The position numbers were made by a program, and so were the translations under genes. DNA of 64,000 nt, from the NCBI GenBank assembly GCA_023101885.1, contig JALPQD010000160.1, positions 1,922,001 to 1,986,000 on the forward strand, read 5' to 3'. The notes beneath the pieces were generated by a model that saw nothing but the letters and a program-made list of their open reading frames with translations, had not been told where the DNA came from and made no database searches. Positions 10,902 to 21,400 of the stretch are shown here, in pieces (the first letter of the stretch is position 1; the number at the start of each line of letters is the position of its first letter). This DNA is from Typhlomys cinereus. Lineage: Eukaryota; Chordata; Mammalia; Rodentia; Platacanthomyidae.

Positions 10902-11948
10902 TACCAAATCCACTTAGAGACACTCAAAGAGAAATCTCTGTAACATCTATAGTAAGTGTAAAGATTATAAACAGGAGGGATGGGGAAGGAGGGCCCCACC
11001 AGAAACAAGGAGAGAGAGGACCATGTTACAGCAGAGAAAATAGGCCACCATCAAGGACATCAAGTAAGTAATGAGACATCTGGTTAAGTTCACAGCCTTT
11101 CCTTCCTGATCATTTGCAACTGATGAGGTATGATCTCACCAGAAGGTGAGGACATATAGGCTGCCTGATAGAAAGTAACCATTTTGCAAATGGGTGATTG
11201 ACCCCTCTCTCACCATGGTCTCCTACTTTTATTCCATCTACCTTTGGATATACTCTTATAACAAGACTCTAACTTAACAGGTTTTTATCTCTGACCAGGG
11301 GGTGACATCCAATACCCATCAGGATGGAGCCAAGGGCACTGCAGGAGCAGCAAAACCAAAAAAAAAAAAAATCAATAAACCATAATTCAGAACATCAGAG
11401 ACTCTATATCAACCACCTGGGACTGGGTCAGCCTAATCTCTCCCCATCCTGAAGCTCAGGGAAATTTGTGGAAGACGGGGTGGTAAGATTGTAAGAGCAC
11501 AAGGATGGGAAGAGTAATGATATGCAAGATACTCCACACAAGTTAGGTTTGAAGCAATCATAATAGGACTTTGCACGACCTGTGCTATGTCCAATACATT
11601 ATTGACCCCACGAAGTCTAGCATGGACTAAAAGCACTAGAATCCTTCGAGGCTAGAGACTGACAGTCACAGTAGTGTTCCTAAGCTTTAGGGGAACACAG
11701 GAAAGGGTCTGGGAAATGCCCCTGGGTCCTTGCACCTCATCGGAGAGGACCCAGAGGAGAGTTTGGCATGCACATTAAAGGATGCTCCTGGGATTGGGGG
11801 GGGAGGCACTGGGGGATGGGGAGGGAGGGGAGAGGGGAGGGGGGAAGAGGGGGGTCAGGAGGAGGTGGAGGGAGGGAGGGGACCAGTGTACCTGTTAAGT
11901 TTGTATGAGCGGAAATAATAATAATAATAAAAAATGTTAAAAAAAAAA
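10902..11948 (+). other. L1 3' UTR with G-rich tract and A-rich tail
   Basis: Sequence after the ORF2 stop. It includes a G-run region at 11795-11885 with many GGG/GGGG blocks, the position and composition seen in L1 3' UTRs, then AAT repeats and an A run ending at the right target duplication. An internal A13 run followed by AATAAA sits at ~11358-11378. Confidence 0.85.
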
Positions 11949-11963
11949 AGAAATCCCAACACA
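11949..11963 (+). repeat. Right target site duplication of the L1 insertion
   Basis: AGAAATCCCAACACA directly after the A-rich L1 tail; partner of 8828-8842. Confidence 0.9.
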
Positions 11964-12317
11964 AACCATGCGACATTACTCTTTTTTTAAGCATCATTTT
12001 CTCATGCCAATGATAACGATAGGAACTTGGGAGAGTATAATTAGTGGATGCTTGCTTTAATTACACTGCAGACTCAGAAGATGGAGAAGCGTGTCATTTT
12101 AGTGGCATGGCTAGTGGGGGGGCAGTGGGTGAGAAGGCAGCGTCTGCGTGTGAGTTGGCGGTGGCCCACACGCCTGTCTAGGAGTCAGTATGGGCTCCTG
12201 AAGCTGAGTTCAGAAGGGGACAAGTGCCCAGGTTAGGGACATTCTCTGAAAGGAAGTGAATTCATGAATGAGAGTTAATGATGGGAATTACTGGTGGGAA
12301 TGAGTGGAGGCCATTTC

Positions 12318-12341
12318 AGATTTTTTAAAAAAATATTTATT

Positions 12342-12379
<38 letters not shown>

Positions 12380-13066
12380 GTGTGCGTGCCTATACTTACA
12401 TGCACATACCTTGTGGTGACATGTGAAGGTCAGAGGACAACTTTGTGAAATTAGTTCTTGCTGGCCATGGCCATGCCATTTTGTAAAGCCTGCACTGTGA
12501 CTGGAATGTGGCGGTTCCCAGAATCCACCACAAGAGCTACTCTAATCCACTTCTGACCTATCTCCCTAGACCCATGATGTTCCCACCCTAATGGCCTTGA
12601 AAGAGGACTATCTTTTGCATGGCATTCTTTCACCTCTACTTAGTATACCCTCCTTCCCTAACAACTTGCTTGCAACTTCTGAAGGTCATGAAAGATAGAT
12701 CCCCCCCATATACACCCAGGGGCTCAGCAGATTCTCTCTCTTCTCTTCCCAAGACTCTCTTCTGACTTCCTCCTGCCAAGCGGTCCAAGTCAACTATCTT
12801 CCTATTCTCTCTGATGTTAAGCTCTCTTCTGTTCTAATACTCTCCTGTTTTATGGTTCTCTTGGCCACCAGTTCTTTAGCTCTAATAAACTCATAGTTTT
12901 TAAGTCTCTCTCTTATGTTAGCTTCTCTTTGTCAATATTGTTGTAGAGTTGCTCTATCCCCTCCGCCCTCCCCCCCAAACCTAACAGTTCTCTCCTTCAT
13001 CTTTACACGGGTCTCAGGAATTGAACTCAAGCACCTTTACTTGCTGAGTCCACATGTCACATGTCC
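12318..13066 (-). mobile_element. B3-type SINE, split by a solo LTR
   Basis: Left part 12318-12458 (TG tail, then GTCAGAGGACAACTT) and right part 12987-13066 (TCTCTCCTTCATC, GGAATTGAACTCAAGC) read together as one minus-strand B3-type SINE once the LTR at 12459-12986 and one copy of its target duplication are removed. Confidence 0.75.
12459..12986 (+). mobile_element. Solo LTR with perfect 5-bp target duplication
   Basis: A 528-bp unit that begins TG and ends CA, with an AATAAA at 12884-12889 in the last quarter and a pyrimidine-rich 3' part. It is flanked by GTTCT on both sides (12454-12458 and 12987-12991). It splits a B3-type SINE in two, so the outer repeat dates the insertion as later. 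No coding sequence remains. The family is not recognised. Confidence 0.8.
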
Positions 13067-13344
13067 GAGCTAAGCCTCACCCAGTGATATTTTTTAGGAG
13101 TTCTCAGGATCACCCCAGGATCCAACAATGCCAAATGGAGGAAACTCTGAAAGCTACCTACCTCTTTGGTCTCATGAGCACTATAACAAAATTACCCATT
13201 GGGCCACTCCTGAGGCCTGCCTCATTATGGCCTGTACAACTATCTCTCCTTTTACTTCCCCATATCTTTGGTTTCTGACTCTCTTTCCCACCTATCCCAA
13301 CGAGGCAGGACCATCTGCCTCTGGCATTGTGAGTTCAGCCCTAC

Positions 13345-13412
13345 CTGATCCAGTCGGAATTCTGGACAGCGAGCTGACACATGATGAGACGGTGTCGACT
13401 TGACACAAGACC
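13345..13412 (-). CDS. NMNAT2: NMNAT2 coding exon 3 (residues 59-81)
   Basis: 68-bp exon, 22 codons plus two bases, bounded by acceptor TGCTTCCCAG and donor CAG|GTAGGG. The translation begins [19 protein letters not shown] and ends DWI plus AG, which with the first base of exon 4 makes Arg81. The SSRHR..M motif belongs to the conserved NMNAT core, contacting substrate in related enzymes. It is too short to appear as a distinct long open reading frame and was found by searching for the missing segment between exons 2 and 4. It lies ~360 bp from the nested LTR/B3 SINE block at 12.3-13.07 kb. Confidence 0.96.
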
Positions 13413-14126
13413 CTGGGAAGCAACAGAACCGTCAGTGGGAGGAGACCCTACCGCCCAGTACCCCACAACCCCATCCCAAGAGCCCTCGGACAAAATGTAG
13501 CCTCTTCTAGTGGTGTGACCCTTTTACTTGTCTCACACATAGGCTCGGAGTGGCGAGAGAAATAGAAAAGACGAAATACACATGCGTCCTCCTCCCCCCT
13601 CCCACTCCCCATGCCCCCCCGGATGGGGGTCTGCAGATAGACCTACAACCTGACTTAGGTTCAGTCTGGTTGTAAGGTGACTTCCTAAGAGCCCACCTGG
13701 CTGCATCTGTGAGAGACACCGAGTGACTGAGAGAGCTCCCACATTGGGCGTTAGCAGGAGCAAGACAAACAAATGAATTTCACATCAGACTAGGAGAAAC
13801 ATCAGGCGGCATTTTCCTAAAATCCCAGGAAAGATTTGCCTGATGAAGCTCAACCCATAACCGGAAACCATTGTGGCTTCCAGGCATAGCCACAGTGAGC
13901 CCATGGGTCCTGCTCCTCTCCGTGAGCAGCCGGCCGGCGTGGGCAGCTGTTTCTCCAGCTGCGGCCATGACACCCACTCACCCAGACTGTAGTCCTAGGA
14001 CAGAAGCCAGATGCCTGCTGTCGGGCATTGTGTATTGGGTTCCAGGAATCTCCACGGAGATGACAGTGGATAGTTTTATCTAGGGGAGTTACCAGGTGAT
14101 GAGGGAGGGTGGAAGAAGGGACCCAC

Positions 14127-14215
14127 CTGTTTTCCATAGGAGTCATGGACTGGGGAAACAATCCCGCCAATCACGATAAACCTTCCTGTCTTGTGCAGAT
14201 AATCCCTGGCTCTTT
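14127..14215 (-). CDS. NMNAT2: NMNAT2 coding exon 2 (residues 29-58)
   Basis: 89-bp exon: two bases completing Glu29, then 29 codons. The acceptor follows a strong pyrimidine run ending CTTCTTTAG; the donor is CAG|GTGGGT. It encodes [20 protein letters not shown] and PVHDSYGKQ. This is the first-helix/second-strand part of the Rossmann-like nucleotidyltransferase fold, following the GSFNPxTxGH motif that exon 1 should carry. The exon is intact. The upstream neighbour, encoding the start codon through HIQMF, was not found anywhere between 14216 and 64000 on either strand by eye, so the first intron is probably at least ~49.8 kb or exon 1 lies outside the window. Confidence 0.97.
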
Positions 14216-15019
14216 CTAAAGAAGAGAAGAAAGTCACACATTACCGAGAGGAAAGACATGGATTAAAGGTGATAATTGAAATCTGCATGGGTTGAACTCC
14301 TAAGGTTTTGTTCTTTCATTTAATGTAGAAAGCGTCAACTTTCAAAGCAAATGTTGGCAATGGAAAGGTTAGGGAAAGTGATTTTTAGCACCAGAAGTGA
14401 AAGGGTTTATAACTGGGGATTAATCCTGCCTTAAAGGCTCTGGGTTGGGGGAGCCTGGGTAGCTGGGGAGGTTTCAACAAGCACCTCATTAAGAGTCATT
14501 AGTCACTGATTGGAATTTGTGCCTATTGTCACTGGCAGGCATTCCAATGAGGAGAAAAGAAAACCTCCTTAGAATATGAAGGATGAGCTGATTGTCCTAA
14601 TTACTCCAAGGAAGAGACACCACAACAAATGTAAAGTCTTCGTACCTAACTAGGAAATCTTCCCAATAGGACCCTTACAGTGGGTATGCGGAGAGGGAGG
14701 GGCAGAGAAGAGCCTTGTTTTCATTGGCAGGAGGGTGATACTGCTCATCCAATGCATCCTGCTTTATTGATGGAGCACAGTAAACTAGGAAGGGATCTGC
14801 AAAGCCTCATCCTGCTTTATTTCCAAGGACACTGATTGTGCAAGTCCCAGCAAGGCCTGATCCTGCACTCTGGTGACATCAGGACTTTATCACCGTGAGG
14901 GAATCAGTACTGAAGGAGGGTCTGGAACAGCAGGGCTGGCTGTGGGTTTTACGATCACACTGTCAAAGCTTGCAAATTAATTGTCACCACATTTGCTTCT
15001 TTTTATATTTTAAAAAAAT

Positions 15020-15242
15020 TAAACATTGTGTGTGTGCACGCATGTGTGTGTGTGTGCGTCTGTGTGTGCGTGTGTATGCACCTTCATGCTCACATTCCAC
15101 AGCATGCACGTGAGAGGCCAGAGAACAACTTGCAAGAGTCTGTTCTCTTCACTCACCGTGTGAGCTTCATGAGTTGAACCCCAAACTCAGGTCAGCAGGC
15201 TTAGAGCCAGCACCTCTACCCACTGAACCATCTCAATGGCTT
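15020..15242 (-). mobile_element. B3-type SINE
   Basis: TG-rich tail (15028-15080), AGAGAACAACTTGCAAGAG, AGTTGAACCCCAAACTC, TACCCACTGAACCATCTC. Confidence 0.7.
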
Positions 15243-15662
15243 ACTTTTTATTCTTTCAAAACGAAATATTTTTTGTTTAGAAACTGAGTGCTTCTAGCAC
15301 GATTTTAGATTTTCAGAGTAATTGGGAGGATCATACTACAATTCAATATACTCGGTATCCCCCCTTCTCCCAGATGGGTTTCCCATTAATAATCTTGCGT
15401 GTGTGGCATGTTTGTCCCTCTATACGCACCAGTGTGGTTCATTGGGATTAGTTGCCGTGCTTGGTCCACATTAAGATTCACTGTGTGCTATACAGTTCTA
15501 TGGGTTTCAACAAATATACAATAACGTAAGACCACCACGAAGGACTAGAGTGTACTGCCGTGCTGAAAGCATACCATGCTCCACTCTTCATCCTCCTCCT
15601 CACCCCAACCTCTGCCAGCCGGGATCCTTTTAATATTACTTGATATCTGAGTTTTCCAAAGT

Positions 15663-16064
15663 TGTTAGAAAAAAGAAGGAGGAGGAAGAAGAGGAGGAGG
15701 AAGGAAGGAGGGTGGGGAAGGGAGAGAACATGAACCCAGGCTTCATCCAAGAAGACTGAAGTTTATTCGGGGAAACTCCTCCACAACTCCAGCGAGGGAA
15801 CAGCAATTTCTCCTTGGGATAGAAATTACGACTGACTTGGAGTCAGGGGTGCAAGCTTGTAACAGTTGGAGTACAGGGAGAAGGAACTTCAGTTTGACAG
15901 GTTGGTTTTGTTCCATCCCAGAATAACTAGGAGTCTGTCCAGTTGTCTGTTTTTCTTATCAGATGTATTAACATTCTTGCTGGGGTCTCCAGTGGAGATC
16001 TGTTTCTGAGCTCAGATCTATCAAGTGGGGTCTCTGGTTTTGAGGTCTGGTTCCAGGTCTATGA
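15663..16064 (-). mobile_element. Pyrimidine-ended solo LTR, copy 1
   Basis: One of three window copies of the same ~400-bp LTR-like unit. In its sense direction it starts near TGATAGATC (here altered to TCATAGACC), has TTGCACCCCTGACTCCAA in the middle, a GAATAAACTTCA polyadenylation region and a (CTC/CTT)n-rich end finishing TCTAACA. The flanks AAAGT (15658-15662) and AAAAT (16065-16069) look like a 5-bp duplication with one change. Confidence 0.75.
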
Positions 16065-17344
16065 AAAATGCCATGCAGTTAGAAATGCTGTGGCATATGC
16101 ATTCTCTTCAAACAAATTCTCTATTTATTTCTAAGTCTTACTATGCTGTTAAATAGATTCCATAGCCTCTCCTCCCATCTCTTGGCCTTTCATTCCTGTC
16201 TTCCTTAGAATCATGAGTTTGACTCATGACTGTAGAATGAACCAGCCCTTCCTTCGTCTTCCTTTACTCAAGCGAGTGCTTGTTTCCTTCTGTCCTCATT
16301 TATCTGGGCATAGCATTAGGACCCAGCTCGATCTTTGGATCCTCATATCTAGCATGCCCATCTGTTCAACACTCCTCTCCTCCACACTGACGGTCTTTAC
16401 TCTTCGCTAGATATCCAGTCCAAGGGACCTGGGAAATATCTCGAGTCTCTCCTGTGCTTCGGGTCCCTAGAGGAAGGGCGTGGCTATGGTGAGAGGTTCT
16501 GACACCAGCTAAAAGAGATGTCACCCAGATAGGAGGCTCCAGATGTTGCTCATTCCACTGCATGTAGTCAGATGGTTGACATTACCTTCGGACCACTGTG
16601 GGGATTTAAGAAAACATATCTGTAGTCCCAGAATGCTCCCGCTTGTCACTTATGCTCTTAAACAGCCAGTAGAGCACATGGCTATTACACAATAGATGCT
16701 CAGTGGGTGTACACAGGAGGAAAGCTGACTAAGCAGTTGGTCCCTGTCTTGCTTCCAAGGAGTGTCCTGACTGCTCCATTCCTTTGACCACAGCCCGGAA
16801 TTCCCAGAGATTATCCGCTGCACCAGCAAACCACCTCGGAAACTGTCATCCTTTTCTCCTGGCCTCTTTCTCTGCAATGTCTCAGTGGTCACTGTCTTGA
16901 AAAGAGGCAGTTTCCGGAAGGAATACCTCGACCCTAATCCCATGCCCAGAAGAGTTAAACCAGAAGAGTTACCGTGATATGCACTTAAATTCACTTTAGG
17001 AACTGTTTGTGGAGCATAAAACCCCATGATGGGTGATATAAAGTCTCGGAGTTAAAGATGACTTTATTCTTCGAAGTGTCTCAGTAATGGAGAAGCAGAG
17101 AGCCAAGCTGATGGTTGGGGGAGGGGTGAATTAGAGCGAAGGTGACATGAGTGACTCTCAGTGTAGTGCTACTGAGACCCACACACCTAAATCATGGCAC
17201 AAAGCAGCACAGTTATATGCATGTACTCACAACCGAACAGATGTGAGACCCTTGCTACAACACTCTCTACCTCGCTGTTTATAATCATCCTCAGTTTAAA
17301 TAAAAAGCTGGTTACAACCTACCAGTGGCTGGGCAAACGTGTAG
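16065..17344. other. Unique intronic sequence
   Basis: No recognised repeat. A 125-codon minus-strand open frame at 16650-17027 has no family resemblance I can name and no splice or promoter context. Confidence 0.5.
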
Positions 17345-17373
17345 TTTACTTTTTAAGAATATTTATTTATTTA

Positions 17374-17406
<33 letters not shown>

Positions 17407-17886
17407 CGAGCAATGCCATTGTGCACAAGCAGAGATCAGAGAAGAATTTCACAAGTCAGTTCTCTCCCATTACATGGGCTTCTGGAAATTGAACTCAAGT
17501 GTGCTAGTTACTCTTTGTGTTGCTGTGAGAGAACACCCAAAGTCAGCAACTTAGGGAGAAAGGGAGAGCTATTTAGCTTCCGGTTCCAGAGGGGAGCTAC
17601 AGTCCATGATGGAGGGAAAGGCTTGGCCGGCTGGCAGGAGCTGGAGACAGGCCAAGTCACGTACTTCATGGAGAGCTCTTCTGTGTGCAAGCTCAAGAGC
17701 AGACGCACATGCTCAGTCAGGGTGGCTAACCAGCCTCAAGACCCGCCCTCTGTAACTACCTTCTCCAGCAAGGTGCCAGGCCCTTCCCAAACATAGGAGC
17801 TTGTGGGGGACTACATTGCAAACCGTGACATCAAGTCACCAGGTTTGTGAGCAGGAGCCTTAATCACTGAGATATCCTGCCAGCCC
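17345..17886 (-). mobile_element. B3-type SINE split by an MT-type LTR
   Basis: Left part with a 32-bp (GA)n tract (17371-17402) and TCAGTTCTCTCCCATTAC; right part 17836-17886 ending TAATCACTGAGATATCC. The LTR at 17500-17830 lies between. Confidence 0.7.
17500..17830 (-). mobile_element. MT-type MaLR solo LTR, 5-bp target duplication
   Basis: Begins TGTGCTAGTTACTC and ends AACCGTGACA, flanked by TCAAG at 17495-17499 and 17831-17835. Body matches antisense MTD (TTGCTGTGAGAGAACACC, ACTACCTTCTCCAGCAAGG). Confidence 0.8.
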
Positions 17887-18170
17887 CCCAAGATACACTT
17901 GATAAAGAATATGTCCAAAGAGAACACTTTCTTCCAAAGACCAGAACCAAGGCAAGGGGGTCTGCACTGCTATTTAAGATATACCAGCAGTTTCAGCAAG
18001 CACATGAGGCAAGAAACAGACACATATGAATTGAAAAAGAAAAAAATAACAAAATTTATAACACGACATGATCTTGGGAATTCAAGAAACCCATAAAGCA
18101 GGTCCTAGAACTCAACAAGTGAGTTGTGTTCAGCAAGGCCATACAAGAGCCAAATAAGAGAATTAATTGT

Positions 18171-18475
18171 CAGGCTACTGAGATGGCGCAGGAGTTAAGA
18201 CTCTGCCTCATAAGCAGAAGCACCTGAGTTCAAATTCCAGGTCGCACATAAAAGCAGCAGGCAGAAATGGAGGCCTGTACCTCAGGCTCTGGAAGGTGAA
18301 CCCTGGGGAATCACAGAGCAAAGCAAAATGGAGGTAGAAGCAATTCATTATGGTTCCTGAAGTTACCCTTGGGTCTCCACAGGCACACATGCTATCCTCT
18401 GTATATATAGACATAGACAGACAGACAGACAGGCAGGCAGGCAGGCAGGCAGGCACGCATGAACGCACACACACA

Positions 18476-18506
<31 letters not shown>

Positions 18507-18530
18507 GTGCGCGCGCGCGCACATGAGCAC
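18171..18530 (+). mobile_element. tRNA-derived SINE with compound repeat tail
   Basis: Body 18171-18400; tail of GACA/GGCA repeats (18413-18456), (CA)n and a ~28-bp CG/GC alternation (18492-18521). Confidence 0.85.
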
Positions 18531-18535
18531 AATTA

Positions 18536-18677
18536 CTTATAGCTCAGTAGTTATGGCTTATGGCTCATAAACCTGGTGACCTGAGTTCTAGCCCAGGAAA
18601 CCCACATAGCTGAAGGAGAGAACTGACTTCTGAAAGCTGTCCTCAGACGTCCATCTGTAGACCATGGCATGTATGTG

Positions 18678-18710
<33 letters not shown>

Positions 18711-18832
18711 TGTGTATGTGCATGTGTCTCTCTCTGTACCTGTCTTTCTGTCTCTCTTTGTCATGCACACACATACACACACAAACACACACACAAATAT
18801 ATATAATAAAGAATAAAATATTTTTAAAAGAA
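18536..18832 (+). mobile_element. B3-type SINE with (CT)n
   Basis: GGTGACCTGAGTTCTAGCCC, GAAGGAGAGAACTGACTTC, then (CT)n at 18678-18710 and a CA-rich end. It sits in tandem with the preceding SINE inside an L1. Confidence 0.75.
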
Positions 18833-19117
18833 AATTAATTGTATCTCTGTATGATAGCAACAAACACATGGAGATCAAATTTAAAAAAAAAATAGGGTGA
18901 CTTGTAAGGGGACTCAACACAGCAAAATGACATAAAATTATAATGAAATCTCTATCAAAATCCCAGGAAGATTTTTTTAAGTAAATAGAGACAAAATGTT
19001 ATAAAATTTATTCGGAAATGCAAGGAACTAGAATAATTTGTAACAACTTTATTGATAATAGCTAAATAGAGAAAACAACCAAAATGTTCTACAATACGAA
19101 ATGTTTAAAAACTGTAG

Positions 19118-19460
19118 TATAATTAGTCAGACTTCTTATATTACTGTGACACACCTACAGGAAGGAGGGTTTGTTTTGGCCACAGTTTCAGAGTTGCAGC
19201 ACGTGGCGAGCTCTGTTGTTCTGGGCTGTTTTGAAGCAGAACTTGAAGGCATAAGGTGTAAAAGGGCAAAGCAGTTCACTTTATGGAAGCCAGGAAGCAA
19301 GGACCAAGAGGAGGTTCCTGGAACAAGATTCAGTCCCTTCTGCACATACCCAGTGACCTACTTTTCCAAATAAGACCTACTTCTGGAAGTTTCCATCACC
19401 TTCCAATATGTCATCAAATTATGACTCTATGCACTGTTGAAGTCAGAGCCCACATGAGCC
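19118..19460 (-). mobile_element. MT/MaLR-type LTR, diverged
   Basis: TTATATTACTGTGACACACC, TTGGCCACAGTTTCAGAG, CCAGTGACCTACTTTTCC and CTCCAAATATGTCATC-like spacing match antisense MaLR LTRs. Confidence 0.5.
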
Positions 19461-19684
19461 AGTCATTCCCCCCAAGGCCCCAAATTTGAACTCTGCTTGC
19501 ACTGGGGACCAAGCCATCAATAGCCAAATTCTTAAGATCCAAACACAAGAGATGCTTAGTGGAACAATAAAAAAAAGGAAATCTCAAAAGCCGCACATGG
19601 CGTCATTCAAGTTATACACACTATCGAACAGATTAGTTGTCATGGATCAGGGAAAGGAGAGTGATATACAGCTAGATCTTTATC

Positions 19685-20085
19685 TTTTTTTTAATGGTAA
19701 AGAATGCTTTATTGGTTGCAGTTTGCACGGTCAATAAATATTGATACCCAAAGAAGAGTTCAGTTACTCCTCAGATTACTGGTCCACAGAGAGTTGAATG
19801 AAATAGAACCAAGGCGCGATTGGGTGACCCAAGTCAATCCTGCTGCTTGGGAAATAAAAGCCAAATAGAGAGATGGCATATACCACTCCACCCAATGTGA
19901 GCAGCAAGGCAAGTTGGGGTGGCAGCAGCCACCCACACTTCGGATGCCCTGGAGCTCCATTATCCCCTTGAATCAGCTTTTGTTTGGCTGGAACTTTATT
20001 TTCGAAGTGCCTATGTGAGGCATGGCTGATGGTCCTCTGATGGAGAGCTGCAGATTCCGCACATATATTCACAGTGGCATGTACC
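19685..20085 (-). pseudogene. COX7A2: Processed pseudogene of COX7A2 (cytochrome c oxidase subunit 7A2)
   Basis: An intronless minus-strand copy of a COX7A2 mRNA. The translation contains QRTIS, then RHFENKVPAKQKLIQ and DNGAPGHPK, matching the mature N-terminus of this inner-membrane subunit of respiratory complex IV. Further on, LLTLGGVVYAISL matches its single membrane helix. A poly(A) tract (T run at 19685-19692 on the plus strand) follows an AATAAA signal (TTTATT at 19708-19713) at the proper spacing, the mark of LINE-mediated retroposition. It is broken: the start region is altered with lost bases, the frame shifts after the DNG segment, and the C-terminal Lys-rich end is lost. No clear target duplication was found. 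It is therefore a dead copy and not a functional gene. Confidence 0.85.
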
Positions 20086-20089
20086 ACCT

Positions 20090-21274
20090 GGCCCCCCGAA
20101 TGGATTAAAAAAATTAAAAATAAAGTATTGTTCATCTTGAGTCCTGAGTGTAAAGGGAGCTGCCTTAAGTTCTATGCCTTCCTCATCCTCATCTTAGTGT
20201 GTCTAGCGAGCTCCCAAACCAACCAACACTACTGGCCTGTAGACTATCCTTTGAGTGCCCAGAACTAAAGACTGGATAGTCAAACCATAGCTTGCAAGGT
20301 GAAAGTCCCCACCCAAAAGAGCTGTCCATCTTCCCCCACTCTACCACCACCTTAGTCTCACATGACAAGGACCTTCTGGGCCCTGGCAGAAAGCCAGTCC
20401 ATCAGCGAGGCTATAACTAGAGCCTTGGAATGTTTTTATTTCATGCCAAGTCTTCCAAAATGCATTCTATTTTTGTTCAATCCCATGCGGGAAGGATCCA
20501 GAGAGTTCTAATGTTTTCTACTCTGGTCTGACGGCTCAGTTATTCTCACAGAGCAGGTGACCAGGGCCATTAGCACCATTGTCCTGTCCTGTCCTCTGAG
20601 AACCCACAGGGTTGACTCCAGGACCCTTAGACTCAGCTGAACCTCCTGTCTGCAGAGCTGCCACTAGACTGAGCTGGGAACAAACACAGGTGATTTGCCC
20701 CTCAGGAACAATTCATGAGACAGTCTGTCCCTCTTGCCTCTGGCTACTGGTGAACCCTCCACTTCCAGGAAGTTCATGGAAGGAACACTATATGCTCAGG
20801 GCATCAACACGAACTCAATTTTCCATTTTCAGTTGGAATTAAAAATGACCCCTTCTGCTCAGTGTTACAGGCTGGAGCGGCCTGGATCTTCTGGTTAGAT
20901 GGGTGCTGCCTGGATTTGTAAGCATGCCAAGCTGCAGGAAGATCAAGCACTGGATAATAAGGACTCGATATGAGTCCCTCTAGGCAGTTATTTCTTACTC
21001 TTACTTTGGGATGATGAGAATAATCATTGTTTTAAAAGGCATCATTCCCCATAGTCTTCCAAATTAAACCATGAACTTTTCCTAGCAAAACTCAAATAGA
21101 ATTCATTAGGCCCAAGGCTATGTGCCAGCTCTGGGAGGCAGCTAGAGAGGCACAACCTGATCCCCATCTCCAAGGGGCTTGCATTTTGATAGACAGACAT
21201 GGCATGGATTATAGACAGAAGATGAATATTAAGTATGTAACCCAGTGACCAGGGGCTGAGAACTGACTGATGGT
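20090..21274. other. Unique intronic sequence
   Basis: Between the COX7A2 pseudogene and a B1. Nothing recognised. Confidence 0.55.
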
Positions 21275-21400
21275 CAGGCCTGGTGGCTCAGACCTGTAAT
21301 TCTAGGACACAAAAGGCTGAGGACTGTCCTGTGTTTGGAGCTACCTGCCTACATAATGAGTTTGGGACAGCCTGGGCTACAGAGAGAGAAAAAGAGAAAG
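21275..21400 (+). mobile_element. B1-type SINE
   Basis: GGCCTGGTGGCTCAGACCTG, TAATTCTAGGACACAAAAGG, GCCTGGGCTACAGAGAGAG. Confidence 0.6.

Larger units (their letters stand above)
8843..11948 (+). mobile_element. 5'-truncated, 5'-inverted L1 retrotransposon insertion
   Basis: A 3.1 kb L1 fragment made of an inverted piece (8843 to ~9040) and a forward piece (~9041-11948), flanked by a 15-bp target duplication with one mismatch (8828-8842 and 11949-11963). The forward part carries the ORF2 reverse transcriptase from the [10 protein letters not shown] motif onward, the C-terminal Cys-rich region, a ~1 kb 3' UTR with a G-rich purine tract, and an A-rich end with AAT repeats (11917-11948). This is the twin-priming structure typical of L1 integration. 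It lies in NMNAT2 intron 3, in the antisense orientation to the gene. Confidence 0.95.
17890..19110 (+). mobile_element. Old L1 ORF2 fragment, split by two SINEs
   Basis: The left part (17890-18170) has reverse-transcriptase-like sequence (GGCAAGAAACAGACACATA, CGACATGATCTTGGGAATTC). The right part (18833-19110) continues with TCTCTATCAAAATCCCAGG and ATAATAGCTAAATAGAG. The duplicated AATTAATTGT at 18161-18170 and 18833-18842 brackets the SINE pair. Confidence 0.6.
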
